From contig NZ_FXXB01000006.1 of the NCBI RefSeq assembly GCF_900184245.1, positions 399,718 through 463,717 of the forward strand: DNA of 64,000 bases, read 5' to 3'. This document shows positions 29,213-38,452 of the stretch, one piece after another (within the stretch, counting starts at the first letter, position 1; the number at the start of each line of letters is the position of its first letter). Source of the stretch: Brachybacterium massiliense (lineage in GTDB: Bacteria > Actinomycetota > Actinomycetes > Actinomycetales > Dermabacteraceae). The position numbers and the translations under genes are program-made. A model generated the notes under the pieces. The model saw only the letters and a program-made list of their open reading frames with translations. It was not told the DNA's origin and searched no databases.

Positions 29213-29605
29213 GGACTCCGCCGGAGCCTTCGACGTCGCGCGCGGGGCGCGCTCGGCGCGGGTGAGATAGAGCGCGAGCGCACGCCAGCCGAGCATCAGC
29301 ACACCGGTCACGACGGCGGTGACGATGACGAAGGACACCTCGGTGCCGGCGCTGAACAGGGTGCGCAGCGCCATCGCGGTCGCGAGGGTGATCGCCCACA
29401 CGAACACCCCGTGCGGCCAGAGGCGGAAGGGCGCGCGCCAGGCACGGATCGCGAGATGGCCCAGCAGCACGCCCACGGCGAAGGGCCACCCCACCAGGAG
29501 CACGTTCTGCGAGGTCAGCGGCGTGCCGTGCTGGATCATGCCGATTCCGACGAACAGCAGGACGATCAGCAGGTCGCCGACGAGGGCACCGAGGGAGCGG
29601 AACAT
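29198..29605 (-). CDS. DUF3054 family membrane protein
   Basis: 135 residues from the ATG at 29605, with four membrane segments (first LVGDLLIVLLFVGIGMIQHG). Features such as GWPFAVGVLLGHLAIRAW and FRLWPHGVFVWAITLATAMALR match DUF3054, an actinobacterial family of unknown function. An open frame continues upstream to 29677, but TACCCT six bases before 29605 marks a leaderless start and the family begins at about this point. Divergent from hisC. Confidence 0.85.
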   Translation of the reverse strand: MFRSLGALVGDLLIVLLFVGIGMIQHGTPLTSQNVLLVGWPFAVGVLLGHLAIRAWRAPFRLWPHGVFVWAITLATAMALRTLFSAGTEVSFVIVTAVVTGVLMLGWRALALYLTRAERAPRATSKAPAESDAAR

Positions 29606-29611
29606 GGCGTC

Positions 29612-29617
29612 AGGGTA
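29612..29617 (-). promoter_or_regulatory. Leaderless -10 box of the DUF3054 gene
   Basis: On the minus strand TACCCT, then GACGCC, then ATG at 29605. It shortens the gene by 24 codons relative to the longest frame. Confidence 0.6.
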
Positions 29618-29742
29618 CTGCCGCCCGCTGAGCGCGGCGCGGGCCCGGTCCAGGCCTGTGAAGGGCGCCACGGACACGCCCTCGCGGGCCCTTTGAAGCG
29701 TCCCCGCGGCGGACGGGAAGGCCGCGCTCCCACGCCGCGAAC

Positions 29743-29748
29743 TACCAT
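29743..29748 (+). promoter_or_regulatory. Leaderless -10 box of the hisC operon
   Basis: TACCAT followed by seven bases and ATG at 29756. It gives the hisC-B-H-A cluster its own promoter, separate from hisD. Confidence 0.6.
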
Positions 29749-29755
29749 GGTGCCC

Positions 29756-30889
29756 ATGTCAGCGAACCCTGCGTCGACCCTCGAGAACACCGTGCTGCCC
29801 GCCCCGCGGGACGGCATCGCGCACGCCGCACCCTACGGCGCCCCGCAGCTCGAGGTCGCCCATGCGCTGAACGTGAACGAGAACCCCTACGGACCCTCCG
29901 CGGAGCTCGCCGCGGCCATCGGCGCCGCCGCCACGCAGGCCGCGCTCGGCCTGAACCGGTATCCCGACCGCGAGGCCCTCGGCCTGCGCGCGGATCTCGG
30001 TGCCTACCTCGCCGAGGAGTCCGGGATCCCGGCACCGGCGGCGGAGTCCGTCTGGGCCGCCAACGGCTCGAACGAGATCATGCACCAGCTGCTGCTCGCC
30101 TACGGCGGCCCCGGCCGCACCGCGCTGGGCTTCACCCCGCACTACTCGATGTACCCCGAGTACGGCCGTGACACCTACACCGGCTGGGTCACCGCCGAGC
30201 GGGGCCCGGCCCCCGAGTTCGCGCTGAGCGCCGAGGCCGTCGTCGAGGCGATCACCCGGCACCGCCCCGACATCGTGGTGCTCACCTCCCCGAACAACCC
30301 CACCGGCACCGCCCTCGACCTCGACGTCGTCGAGGCCGCGGCGACCGCGCTCGCGGCCACGCGCGGCCTGCTGGTGGTCGACGAGGCCTACGGCGAGTTC
30401 CGCCGTGACGGCGTCCCCAGCGCCCTCACCCTCCTGCCCGCGCACCGCAACCTCGTGGTCACCCGCACCATGTCCAAGGCCTTCGCCCTGGCCGGTGCAC
30501 GCCTGGGGTATTTCGTCGCCGATCCCGCGATCGTGGACACCGTGCGGGTGGTGCGCCTGCCCTACCACCTCTCCGCCGTGACCCAGGCCGTGGCCCGCAC
30601 CGCCCTCGCCCACAGCGAGGAGCTGCTGGGGAAGGTCGCGACGCTGCGCACCGAGCGCGACGCGCTGGCCGAGCACCTCGCGGGCCGCGGTCACGAGGTC
30701 GCCCCGTCGGACGCGAACTTCATCCTGTTCCGCACCTTCACCGACCGCGACGCGGTGTTCGAGGCCCTTCTCGAGCGCAGCGTCCTCGTCCGCGCCGTCG
30801 GCCCCGCCGGCTGGCTGCGGGTGTCCATCGGCACGCCGGAGGACAACACAGCATTCCGTACCGCCCTCGAGGAGGCCGACCCCCGATGA
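29756..30889 (+). CDS. hisC: Histidinol-phosphate aminotransferase
   Basis: 377 residues, PLP-dependent fold type I. NENPYGPS near residue 40 is the HisC signature, [11 protein letters not shown] and VVDEAYGEF contact PLP, and the Schiff-base Lys is in [17 protein letters not shown]. It converts imidazole-acetol phosphate to histidinol phosphate. It opens an operon in which each gene overlaps or nearly touches the next. The start is placed by the leaderless -10 box. Confidence 0.96.
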   Translation: MSANPASTLENTVLPAPRDGIAHAAPYGAPQLEVAHALNVNENPYGPSAELAAAIGAAATQAALGLNRYPDREALGLRADLGAYLAEESGIPAPAAESVWAANGSNEIMHQLLLAYGGPGRTALGFTPHYSMYPEYGRDTYTGWVTAERGPAPEFALSAEAVVEAITRHRPDIVVLTSPNNPTGTALDLDVVEAAATALAATRGLLVVDEAYGEFRRDGVPSALTLLPAHRNLVVTRTMSKAFALAGARLGYFVADPAIVDTVRVVRLPYHLSAVTQAVARTALAHSEELLGKVATLRTERDALAEHLAGRGHEVAPSDANFILFRTFTDRDAVFEALLERSVLVRAVGPAGWLRVSIGTPEDNTAFRTALEEADPR

Positions 30890-31515
30890 CCGACACCCAG
30901 AGCCCCGCCGCCCGCCCGGCACGCACCGCGACGATCAGCCGCACCACCCGTGAGTCCTCGATCGAGCTGACCCTCGACATCGACGGCACCGGCCAGGTGG
31001 ACGTCTCCACCTCCGTGCCCTTCTTCGACCACATGCTCACGGCGCTGGGCACCCACGCCCGCTTCGACCTCACCGTCAAGGCCACCGGGGACGTGCACAT
31101 CGACGCCCACCACACCGTCGAGGACACCGCGATCGTGCTCGGCCAGGCGCTGCGCGAGGCGCTCGGCGACAAGAAGGGCATCGCCCGCTTCGGTGACGCG
31201 CTGGTGCCGCTGGACGAGTCCCTCGCCCAGGCCGTGGTGGACCTCTCCGGGCGCCCCTACTGCGTCCACTCGGGCGAGAGCGAGGCCCAGGCGCTGCACC
31301 TGATCGGCGGGCACTTCACCGGCTCGCTGACCCGCCACGTCTTCGAGTCGCTCGCCCACCATGCCGCGATCTGCCTGCACATCCGGCTGATCGAGGGCCG
31401 CGACCCCCACCACGTGGTCGAGGCCCAGTTCAAGGCCCTCGCCCGCGCGCTGCGCGCCGCCTGCGCCTACGATGACCGAGTCCTCGACGTCCCTTCGACC
31501 AAGGGAGCACTGTGA
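30886..31515 (+). CDS. hisB: Imidazoleglycerol-phosphate dehydratase
   Basis: 209 residues, single-function form without a phosphatase domain. [39 protein letters not shown] and [16 protein letters not shown] supply the His/Glu manganese ligands. Overlaps hisC by ATGA, so translation is coupled. Confidence 0.97.
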   Translation: MTDTQSPAARPARTATISRTTRESSIELTLDIDGTGQVDVSTSVPFFDHMLTALGTHARFDLTVKATGDVHIDAHHTVEDTAIVLGQALREALGDKKGIARFGDALVPLDESLAQAVVDLSGRPYCVHSGESEAQALHLIGGHFTGSLTRHVFESLAHHAAICLHIRLIEGRDPHHVVEAQFKALARALRAACAYDDRVLDVPSTKGAL

Positions 31516-32141
31516 GCACCGTCGACCCGGAGGATCCGCGCCAGGACGGCCCGGATCAGCAGCCGGAGGGCGCCGGACGCCCCTCGGACGACATCGATGC
31601 CGAGTTCGCCCGGATGATGGAGGGCATCTCCCTCGAGGAGGACGCCCCGCTGACCGTCGAGGACGTCCTCACCGACGGCGGCGAGGACCAGGAGCCCAGC
31701 ATCGCCGTGATCGCGACCTCCGTCGCCACCGCGAAGGCGCTGGCCGGCGTGGTCCGGCTGGGACGCGAGGCCCGCACCGACGGGATCGACATCCCCGTCG
31801 GCACCCGCACCCATGACACCTCCACCGGCGCGATCGCCGTGGGCCCGCTCGCCGAGACCGCCGCGCACGATCTCGCCGCGATCGCCTCGACCGCGCTGCA
31901 GCGCAACGGCATCGTGCTGTTCTGGCGCCGAGGCGACCGCATGACCGCCACCCGGTACAAGAATGGTGAGCGCGGCGAGGACATCTCGCCCGCGATCGTG
32001 CTGGGCGCCGTCGACGACCTGGTCGAGGAGCTGCTGCTGGGCGCCACCGGCGTCGACGAGCTGGGGGAGGGGCTGGACCCCGCGGCCCTCAGCCGCACCG
32101 AGGCGCTCGCCTGGATCGCCTCCGGGAAGAAGCGGAAGTGA
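31512..32141 (+). CDS. Unrecognised protein encoded inside the his operon
   Basis: 209 residues, GTG start overlapping hisB, and its stop overlaps the GTG of hisH, so it is a full member of the operon. The first ~60 residues are acidic and probably disordered. The rest looks like a compact alpha/beta domain ([59 protein letters not shown]). No catalytic motif or membrane segment is seen and I do not recognise a family. Conservation of the slot in other Micrococcales is my recollection, not checked. Confidence 0.75.
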   Translation: MSTVDPEDPRQDGPDQQPEGAGRPSDDIDAEFARMMEGISLEEDAPLTVEDVLTDGGEDQEPSIAVIATSVATAKALAGVVRLGREARTDGIDIPVGTRTHDTSTGAIAVGPLAETAAHDLAAIASTALQRNGIVLFWRRGDRMTATRYKNGERGEDISPAIVLGAVDDLVEELLLGATGVDELGEGLDPAALSRTEALAWIASGKKRK

Positions 32142-32818
32142 CGGCGGGACAGGCCCTGCCCGCCGCCCGCGTCGTCGTCCTCGACCACGGCTCCGGCAAC
32201 GTCCGCTCGGTGGTCCGTGCGCTCGAGGCCGCCGGGGCACGCGTCGAGCTGACCGCGGACCGCGAAGCCGCCCTCACCGCCGATGGTCTGGTCGTCCCCG
32301 GCGTCGGCGCCTTCGCCGCGACTCTCGAGCAGATCCAGTCCGTGGGCGGGGACCGGCTGATCGAGCGCCGACTCGCCGGCGGCCGCCCGGTGCTCGGCAT
32401 CTGCGTGGGACTGCAGGTCATGTTCGACGCCGGCGACGAGCACGGGGAGCGCACCCGGGGCCTGGCGCAGTGGCCCGGCGAGGTCACCCGCCTCGAGGCG
32501 GACGTCGTCCCCCACATGGGCTGGAACACCGTCGAGGTCGCCGAGGGCAGCACCCTGTTCGAGGGCCTCGCCGAGGAGCGCTTCTACTTCGTCCACTCCT
32601 ACGCCGCGCGCCGCTGGGAGATGGAGCAGATCGGCTCGCTGCTCGCACCGCGCGTGACCTGGTCCGAGCACGGAGGCGACCGCTTCATCGCCGCCGTCGA
32701 GAACGGGGCGCTGACCGCCACCCAGTTCCACCCGGAGAAGTCCGGCGAGGCCGGTGCCCGGCTGCTCGCGAACTGGCTGCGCACCCTCCCCCGCTACAAC
32801 GCGGAGGAGACCGCATGA
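32138..32818 (+). CDS. hisH: Imidazole glycerol phosphate synthase, glutaminase subunit
   Basis: 226 residues, class I glutamine amidotransferase. [10 protein letters not shown] at the start, the nucleophile Cys in [10 protein letters not shown], and the His/Glu pair in [12 protein letters not shown] complete the triad. It feeds ammonia to HisF, which is not in this window. GTG start, with overlaps on both sides. Confidence 0.96.
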   Translation: MTAGQALPAARVVVLDHGSGNVRSVVRALEAAGARVELTADREAALTADGLVVPGVGAFAATLEQIQSVGGDRLIERRLAGGRPVLGICVGLQVMFDAGDEHGERTRGLAQWPGEVTRLEADVVPHMGWNTVEVAEGSTLFEGLAEERFYFVHSYAARRWEMEQIGSLLAPRVTWSEHGGDRFIAAVENGALTATQFHPEKSGEAGARLLANWLRTLPRYNAEETA

Positions 32819-32973
32819 TCGGCGCCTTCGTGATGCTGTTCGTCGGCGGAGCCCTCGTGGGCGGCGCCTACTCCTTCTTCCGCTCGAAGAAGCCCTGGTG
32901 GTCGGTCGCAGCGCTCGGCGTCATCGGCGTGATCTGCCTCGGCCTGTCCTTCTGGACCCTCCAGAACCTCTGA
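32815..32973 (+). CDS. Small two-helix membrane protein in the his operon
   Basis: 52 residues. Two hydrophobic segments (about 3-20 and 29-48) are joined by a short basic turn FRSKKPWWS, which predicts an inside loop and a hairpin in the membrane. The ATG overlaps the hisH stop codon (ATGA), strong evidence of real translation. Function unknown; it sits between hisH and hisA, 54 bases before hisA. Confidence 0.7.
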   Translation: MIGAFVMLFVGGALVGGAYSFFRSKKPWWSVAALGVIGVICLGLSFWTLQNL

Positions 32974-33027
32974 TCCTCGCGCGCCCCGGCGCGCCCCATC
33001 CCGCACCATCTGCCAGGAGGCACCCCT

Positions 33028-33762
33028 ATGACCGCTCCCGTGCTCGAGCTGCTCCCCGCCGTCGACGTGCAGGACGGCCAGGCCGTCCGACTCGTCCAGG
33101 GCGAGGCCGGCACCGAAACCGCCTACGGCGCACCCCTGGACGCCGCCCTCGCCTTCCAGGAGGGAGGTGCGAGCTGGCTGCACCTGGTCGACCTCGACGC
33201 CGCCTTCGGGCGCGGCAGCAACTCCTCGCTGCTGGCCGAGGTGGTCTCCGCCGTGGACATGAACGTCGAGCTCTCCGGCGGGATCCGCGATGACGAGTCC
33301 CTGGCCGCGGCCCTCGCCACCGGCTGCCGACGCGTCAACCTCGGCACAGCCGCGCTCGAGAACCCCGAGTGGACCGCCGAGGTGCTCGCCGAGCACGGCG
33401 ACCGCATCGCCGTCGGCCTCGACGTGCGCGGCACCACCCTCGCCGCCCGCGGCTGGACCCGCGAGGGCGGCGACCTCTGGGAGACCCTCGAGCGTCTGAA
33501 CGATGCCGGCTGCCAGCGCTACGTCGTCACCGACGTCACCAAGGACGGCACCCTGCGCGGCCCGAACCTCGAGCTGCTGCGTGAGGTCTGCTCCCGCACC
33601 GACGCCAAGGTGGTCGCCTCCGGCGGCATCTCCTCCCTCGAGGACCTGCGCGCCCTCCGCGAGCTGGTGCCCGAGGGTGTCGAGGGCGCGATCGTCGGAA
33701 AGGCCCTGTACGCGCAGGCGTTCACGATGGGCGAGGCGCTCGACGTCGCGGGTCGCCCGTGA
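33028..33762 (+). CDS. priA: Phosphoribosyl isomerase A (HisA/PriA)
   Basis: 244 residues, TIM barrel. [21 protein letters not shown] carries the first catalytic Asp and [18 protein letters not shown] the second. The [10 protein letters not shown] segment is typical of actinobacterial PriA, which serves both histidine (HisA) and, where trpF is absent, tryptophan synthesis. Whether it is bifunctional here cannot be decided from this window. AGGAGG lies seven bases before the ATG. Confidence 0.95.
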   Translation: MTAPVLELLPAVDVQDGQAVRLVQGEAGTETAYGAPLDAALAFQEGGASWLHLVDLDAAFGRGSNSSLLAEVVSAVDMNVELSGGIRDDESLAAALATGCRRVNLGTAALENPEWTAEVLAEHGDRIAVGLDVRGTTLAARGWTREGGDLWETLERLNDAGCQRYVVTDVTKDGTLRGPNLELLREVCSRTDAKVVASGGISSLEDLRALRELVPEGVEGAIVGKALYAQAFTMGEALDVAGRP

Positions 33763-34598
33763 CCCCGGGGCGGGACCGCGTCCCCGAGCCCGAGACCTCC
33801 TCGAGCGAGCAGGTCCGCCGCACGCTGCCCGCCCACTTCCGGGAGAAGTCCCCGCTCACGGACACCGCCGGCGTGTCCTGGGAGGGGCGCGACTACCCCG
33901 TCAGCCCCTTCCCCGGCGATGACGGCTCCGTCCCTGCCGAGCTGGCCGCCGCGCTGCGCGCCCACCGCGCCGGCGAGGATGCGGACCGAGAGCAGCTGGT
34001 CGCCGCGCTCGCGCAGGCCCGGGTGCTGGTGCCGATCATGGCGGTCGCGACCGAGACCGGCACCACCGCGCACGGCCTGACCGGGGACAACGGCGCGGAC
34101 ATGGCGATGGTCTCGATCACCGCGCCCGACGGCACCACCGTGCTGCCGCTGTTCACCTCCGTGGCATCGCTCAGTGCCTGGCGCAGCGATGCCCGGCCGG
34201 TGCCGGTGGTCGCGCCGCAGGCCGCGCAGGCCGCGGTGCAGGAGGGCTGCACCGCCCTGCTGCTGGATCCCGCGACGTCGAGCGAGGAGGGTGGCCCGAT
34301 CCTGCTGCCGCGCTCGGTGCTGTGGGCTCTCGCGCAGGGCCGCACCTGGATCCCCCCGCACCGCGACCCCGAGGTCGCGGCGGTGCTGGATCAGGTGGCG
34401 CAGCGCTCGCCCGAGGCGGTCACCGGCCTGGTGGCCCGTTCCGGGCAGCGCGCCGAGGTGGATCTGCACCTGCAGCTGCTGCCGGGCCTCACCGCATCGG
34501 CGGTGCGCGAGGTGGTCGATGGCGTGACGGCGCAGCTCGCGCAGGAGCAGATCGTCGCCGAGCGGATCAGCTCGATGCGGCTGGTGCTCGGCTCCTGA
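33759..34598 (+). CDS. SseB-family protein
   Basis: 279 residues; GTG start overlaps the priA stop (GTGA). The central part [33 protein letters not shown] and CTALLLDPA matches the SseB domain found in many actinobacteria between his genes and infC. Role unknown. Ends at a hairpin shared with the convergent DUF1844 gene. Confidence 0.85.
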   Translation: MTPGRDRVPEPETSSSEQVRRTLPAHFREKSPLTDTAGVSWEGRDYPVSPFPGDDGSVPAELAAALRAHRAGEDADREQLVAALAQARVLVPIMAVATETGTTAHGLTGDNGADMAMVSITAPDGTTVLPLFTSVASLSAWRSDARPVPVVAPQAAQAAVQEGCTALLLDPATSSEEGGPILLPRSVLWALAQGRTWIPPHRDPEVAAVLDQVAQRSPEAVTGLVARSGQRAEVDLHLQLLPGLTASAVREVVDGVTAQLAQEQIVAERISSMRLVLGS

Positions 34599-34614
34599 GC
34601 CGCGCCGGCCGCCG

Positions 34615-34632
34615 CCGGGTCAGGAGACCCGG
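34615..34632. terminator. Hairpin between SseB-like and DUF1844 genes
   Basis: CCGGGTC and GACCCGG flank the loop AGGA and overlap the DUF1844 stop codon. A plausible bidirectional terminator. Confidence 0.5.
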
Positions 34633-35000
34633 CCGGTGAACTTCTCGCCGGGCGCCTGACCGGGCTCGTCCGGGAAGGGCAGCGCTTCGGCGAAGGCCAG
34701 CTGCAGGGAGCGCAGCCCATCGCGCAGCGAGCGGGCATGCTCGTTCCCGATCTCGGGCGCCGCTGCGGTGACCAGGCCGGCCAGCGCGTTGATCAGCTTC
34801 CGTGCCTCGGCGAGGTCCTGGTACTGCCCGGTCGCCTCGTCCTCCGCGAGACCCACCTTCACCGCGGCGGCGCTCATCAGGTGCACGCAGGCAGAGGTGA
34901 TGATCTCCACCGAGGACACCTCGGCGATGTCCCGCAGCTCCTCACCGCCGGAGACCTGGTGCTGGTGGCCGTCGTGGTCGTGGGTCTGGTTCTCGTTCAC
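34620..35000 (-). CDS. DUF1844 domain protein
   Basis: 126 residues, GTG start. A His-rich N-terminus (NENQTHDHDGHQHQ) precedes the helical DUF1844 core (LRDIAEVSSVEIITSACVHLMSAAAVKVGL, in family-typical order). In actinobacteria such genes usually sit beside infC, as here. Function unknown; the His-rich tail could bind metal. Confidence 0.85.
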   Translation of the reverse strand: MNENQTHDHDGHQHQVSGGEELRDIAEVSSVEIITSACVHLMSAAAVKVGLAEDEATGQYQDLAEARKLINALAGLVTAAAPEIGNEHARSLRDGLRSLQLAFAEALPFPDEPGQAPGEKFTGRVS

Positions 35001-35065
35001 GTGTGGGCACGTCCTTCGTGGGTGGGCGCTCCCCGGCGGGGAGCCTGCTGGGGTCCGTGGTGCGC

Positions 35066-35983
35066 TCAGGCGTCCACGGGGAGGGTCCCGCTCTCGTCCA
35101 GTGCGCTGAACCGGACGGTCAGACCGGTGGGGTCGGTGCCGATCGGGACGTCGTACACCTTGTGGAAGACCTCGGTCGTCCCGGGGCTGACCACACCATA
35201 GGGGAGGCTCGAGGCCACGTGGACCAGCCCCGCCTCGGAATGGGGGAGATGCTCCTCGCCCTCGGCGGTCTCGAGGCTGATCGAGGAGTCGACCATCACC
35301 GGGGCGTCGCTGTCGTTGGCGACCTCGAAGACCACGATCACGAACTCGCCCTCGGGTTCGAGGGCGTCGTTCTGCCCGCCCACGCTGCGCACCCCCGTCT
35401 CGGTGCTGACCTCGGTGAGGGTGACGCCGGCGATCTCGACCCGCCCGGGGCCGGCGGAGTCGGCCGAGGCGGGATCCTCCTCGGTGACGGGAGCGCCGGA
35501 CGCGGCGGGCTCGGCGGGGGAGAGCGCCCGGTAGGCGAGCACGCCGCCGCCGAGGACGATCGCCAGCAGCAGCGCTGCGGCCACCGCGAACCCGGTGATC
35601 AGCAGACCTCGATGCCGGGAGCGCACCTGAGCGGGCTCCGGGGCGGGCGCGGGTCGACGATTGGGGCGGGCCGGCCGGGGCGGAGGGGTCGGGAACCCCT
35701 CGGGCACCGGACGCAGCACGGCCCGCGGGGCGGTGCGCATCCCTGTGACCGGGTCGATCTGAGGGGTGACCTGCGGATCCTTGGAGGGGTCCTCGGTGCC
35801 GGAGTCCGCGGCCTGCGGGCCGTCATCCCCCGCGGCGGGCAGGGGCTCGGCGCCGTAGTCGTAGTCGCGCGCGTGCTCCTCCGTGGGCGCGGGCGGGGGG
35901 CTCTGCGCGGAGGGGCTGTGCGGTGCGGCGGGCCCGGGACGGGGCTGTGCGCCCTCGCCGGAGGCGTCGCGATCGGTTCCCAC
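35066..35983 (-). CDS. Membrane-anchored DUF4352-like protein
   Basis: 305 residues from GTG 35983, chosen because GAGGAG lies just upstream (the frame stays open to 36028). A Pro/Ala-rich cytoplasmic region of about 120 residues is followed by one membrane segment (GLLITGFAVAAALLLAIVLG) and an extracellular beta-sandwich of the telobox-like DUF4352 kind (EFVIVVFEVANDSDAPVMVD). Role unknown. Divergent from infC. Confidence 0.75.
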   Translation of the reverse strand: MGTDRDASGEGAQPRPGPAAPHSPSAQSPPPAPTEEHARDYDYGAEPLPAAGDDGPQAADSGTEDPSKDPQVTPQIDPVTGMRTAPRAVLRPVPEGFPTPPPRPARPNRRPAPAPEPAQVRSRHRGLLITGFAVAAALLLAIVLGGGVLAYRALSPAEPAASGAPVTEEDPASADSAGPGRVEIAGVTLTEVSTETGVRSVGGQNDALEPEGEFVIVVFEVANDSDAPVMVDSSISLETAEGEEHLPHSEAGLVHVASSLPYGVVSPGTTEVFHKVYDVPIGTDPTGLTVRFSALDESGTLPVDA

Positions 35984-36028
35984 CCATGCTCCTCGCTGGT
36001 CGCGGCGTGCGGACGCGATGCACATCAC

Positions 36029-36057
36029 CTGGACGACGGCCGCGCTCCTGCTAGGAT
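36029..36057 (+). promoter_or_regulatory. Promoter of the infC operon
   Basis: CTGGAC (36029-36034) and TAGGAT (36052-36057) with 17-base spacing. Transcription would start near 36064, leaving about 200 bases of leader before the infC start. Confidence 0.6.
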
Positions 36058-36196
36058 AGACGACTGGAACAGGTCGAAACCCTCGTCATCCGTTCCGTCA
36101 AGTGGAGTCCCTTCCCACCTCGTGGCCTCACGGCCGCCAGGTCAGTATCGCAGCCAGGCAGCAGTGTCTGGTCCGCGCTGTCGCGCACGCACCCTG

Positions 36197-36232
36197 GGGC
36201 CTCCGCATGATCATGCGGGGGCCTTCGTCGTC
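36197..36232 (+). promoter_or_regulatory. Hairpin in the infC leader (attenuator candidate)
   Basis: CCGCATGATCATGCGG at 36203-36218 is a perfect palindrome inside a longer GGGGCC/GGGGCC-type stem, followed by TTCGTCGTCTTCC. It sits about 45 bases before the infC start and could end transcription early or mask the ribosome-binding site. Leaders of this operon are regulated by ribosomal proteins in other phyla; this one is an inference. Confidence 0.5.
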
Positions 36233-36262
36233 TTCCGACTCGAAACAAGGTGAGGAGCCAAC

Positions 36263-36889
36263 ATCAGCGAACAGCGCATCAACGGTCAGATCAGGGTCCC
36301 CAAGGTCCTGCTGGTCGGGCCCGCCGGCGAGCAGGTCGGTGAGGTCCGTGTCGAGGACGCTCTGCGTCTCGCACAGGAAGCAGGCCTCGATCTCGTCGAG
36401 GTCGCGCCCGGCGCCAACCCGCCGGTTGCCCGTCTCATGGATTACGGCAAGTACAAGTACGAAGCCAACCTGAAGGCACGTGAGTCGCGCAAGAACCAGG
36501 CGAACACGGTCCAGAAGGAGATCCGGATGGGCCTGAAGATCGACACTCACGACTACGAGACCAAGCGCCGCAATGTTGAGAAGTTCCTTGACGGTGGCGA
36601 CAAGGTGAAGGTCATCATCCGCTTCCGCGGTCGTGAGCAGTCCCGTCCCGAGAGGGGCGTCAAGCTTCTGGGACGCATGGCCGAGGACGTCGCCGACTAC
36701 GGCTTCGTCGAGTCGCATCCGCGGCAGGACGGCCGCAACATGGTGATGGTCTTCGGGCCCCACAAGAAGAAGGCCCAGGCCATGGCCGAGGCCCGCAAGC
36801 GCAAGACCGACGCTGAGAAGGCCGCGGCCCGCCAGAAGGACACTCCGTCCGACAGCGGGGACGACGCGTCCGCCGGCGCCGAGTCCTGA
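36263..36889 (+). CDS. infC: Translation initiation factor IF-3 with AUC start codon
   Basis: 208 residues when read from ATC at 36263. The N-domain [19 protein letters not shown] continues in frame into the first ATG-started part at 36437, which would otherwise lack the N-terminal domain entirely. AGGTGAGGAG lies at a normal distance before the ATC. infC is known to use rare start codons (AUU in E. coli) for feedback control by IF-3 itself. The C-domain [20 protein letters not shown] is intact. An acidic Ser/Asp tail ends the protein. IF-3 binds the 30S subunit and checks initiation. Confidence 0.95.
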   Translation: MSEQRINGQIRVPKVLLVGPAGEQVGEVRVEDALRLAQEAGLDLVEVAPGANPPVARLMDYGKYKYEANLKARESRKNQANTVQKEIRMGLKIDTHDYETKRRNVEKFLDGGDKVKVIIRFRGREQSRPERGVKLLGRMAEDVADYGFVESHPRQDGRNMVMVFGPHKKKAQAMAEARKRKTDAEKAAARQKDTPSDSGDDASAGAES

Positions 36890-36914
36890 GAACGTAACCA
36901 AGGAGAATTGGCAG

Positions 36915-37109
36915 ATGCCGAAGAACAAGACCCACTCGGGTACCAAGAAGCGCGTCCGCGTCACCGGCTCGGGCAAGCTCATGCGCGAGAAGGCGGGCGC
37001 CCGCCACCTGCTGGAGCACAAGTCCTCCACCCGCAAGCGTCGCCTCGGCAGCGACACCGACATCGCCAAGGCTGATGTCAAGCGCATGAAGAAGCTGCTG
37101 GGCCGCTGA
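36915..37109 (+). CDS. rpmI: 50S ribosomal protein L35
   Basis: 64 residues, family length. [20 protein letters not shown] and [15 protein letters not shown] are typical. AAGGAGA lies before the ATG. Second gene of the infC-rpmI-rplT operon. Confidence 0.98.
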   Translation: MPKNKTHSGTKKRVRVTGSGKLMREKAGARHLLEHKSSTRKRRLGSDTDIAKADVKRMKKLLGR

Positions 37110-37167
37110 TCGCCCACGCGGGAGCACGGCTCCCGCGCCCCTGAACTAACGATCGAAGGAGTATCAC

Positions 37168-37548
37168 GTGGCACGCGTGAAGCGGGCGGTCAACGCCCAT
37201 AAGAAGCGTCGGGAAATCCTCGAGCAGGCCAGCGGCTACCGCGGCCAGCGCTCGCGCCTGTACCGCAAGGCGAAGGAGCAGGTGCTGCACTCGCAGACCT
37301 ACAACTTCCGCGACCGCAAGAAGCGCAAGGGCAACTTCCGTCAGCTCTGGATCCAGCGCATCAACGCTGCCTCCCGCGCCAACGGCCTGACCTACAACCG
37401 CCTCATCCAGGGCCTCGGCCTCGCCGGTGTCGAGGTGGACCGCCGCATGCTCGCCGAGCTCGCGGTCAACGACGCCCCGGCCTTCGCCGCCCTGGTCGAG
37501 GTCGCCAAGAACGCCCTCCCCGAGGACGTCAACGCCCCGGCAGCCTGA
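37168..37548 (+). CDS. rplT: 50S ribosomal protein L20
   Basis: 126 residues starting at GTG with GAAGGAG upstream. [20 protein letters not shown] and [20 protein letters not shown] are family signatures. L20 binds 23S rRNA early in assembly and in some bacteria represses this operon. Confidence 0.98.
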   Translation: MARVKRAVNAHKKRREILEQASGYRGQRSRLYRKAKEQVLHSQTYNFRDRKKRKGNFRQLWIQRINAASRANGLTYNRLIQGLGLAGVEVDRRMLAELAVNDAPAFAALVEVAKNALPEDVNAPAA

Positions 37549-37567
37549 CATCGCGCCGCACGCAGCG

Positions 37568-38452
37568 ATGTCCGAGCGCCCGGATCAGCCCCCGATCACC
37601 TCTCCCCGCTCCGAGCGGGTGAAGAAGGTGGCGGCGCTGACCGGGCGCTCTGCGCGTCGCAGACAGGAACGATTCCGGGTCGAGGGACCGCTCGCAGTCC
37701 ACTCCCTGCTCGAGCACCGACCCGAGCTCGCACGCGAGGTGTTCCTCACCGAGCGCGCCGCGAGCGACCACCCCGAGCTCGCGCAGCTGGCCTGCGCCGC
37801 CGGCACACCGGTGCGCAGAGTCGACGAGCAGATCCTCCGCGCGATGCTTCGTGATCAGAGCACCGGCGCCGAGAGCACGAGCGCCGACGGCGCCTCGGTC
37901 ACCCCGCAGGGCGCGGTCGCCGTCGCGGCACTCCCCGCCGAGGATCCCGCCCGCGCCACCGAGGCCGTCCGCGCCCTGCCCACCTCCGGGCCCCTCACCG
38001 TGCTCGTGCTCCACGAGGTGCGCGACCCCGGCAACGTGGGCACACTGATCCGCACCGCCGACGCCTCCGGCGCCGACCTGGTGCTGCTCACCCGCACCTG
38101 CGCAGACCCGTACTCGCCCAAGGCCGTGCGAGCCGCCGTCGGCAGCCTCTTCCACCTCCCGGTGATCGCCGGCGCCGAGATCGAGGATCTCCTCGCCGAG
38201 CTCTCCACCGCGGGGATCGCCGCCGCTGCGACCAGCGGATATGCCGCCGAGGAGCTGTTCACCGCCGAGCTGCCGGACCGGCTCGCCTGGATCCTCGGCA
38301 ACGAGGCCCGCGGACTGGACGAGAAGACCCTCGCCGCCGCCCCGCTCGCGGTGCGGATCCCGCTCGCAGGCCGTGCGGAGTCGCTGAACGTGCACACCGC
38401 AGCCACCGTCTGCCTCTTCGAGACGCTCCGGCGCCGACGGGCGAGCGCATGA
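37568..38452 (+). CDS. SpoU/TrmH-family RNA methyltransferase
   Basis: 294 residues. An N-terminal substrate-binding domain (about 1-100) is followed by the SPOUT knot: EVRDPGNVGTLIRTADASGA, ILGNEARGLDEKTL and ESLNVHTAATVCLFE are the three SpoU motifs. It should 2'-O-methylate a ribose in 23S rRNA or tRNA with SAM. Position after rplT is common in actinobacteria. Its stop overlaps the next ATG. Confidence 0.9.
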   Translation: MSERPDQPPITSPRSERVKKVAALTGRSARRRQERFRVEGPLAVHSLLEHRPELAREVFLTERAASDHPELAQLACAAGTPVRRVDEQILRAMLRDQSTGAESTSADGASVTPQGAVAVAALPAEDPARATEAVRALPTSGPLTVLVLHEVRDPGNVGTLIRTADASGADLVLLTRTCADPYSPKAVRAAVGSLFHLPVIAGAEIEDLLAELSTAGIAAAATSGYAAEELFTAELPDRLAWILGNEARGLDEKTLAAAPLAVRIPLAGRAESLNVHTAATVCLFETLRRRRASA

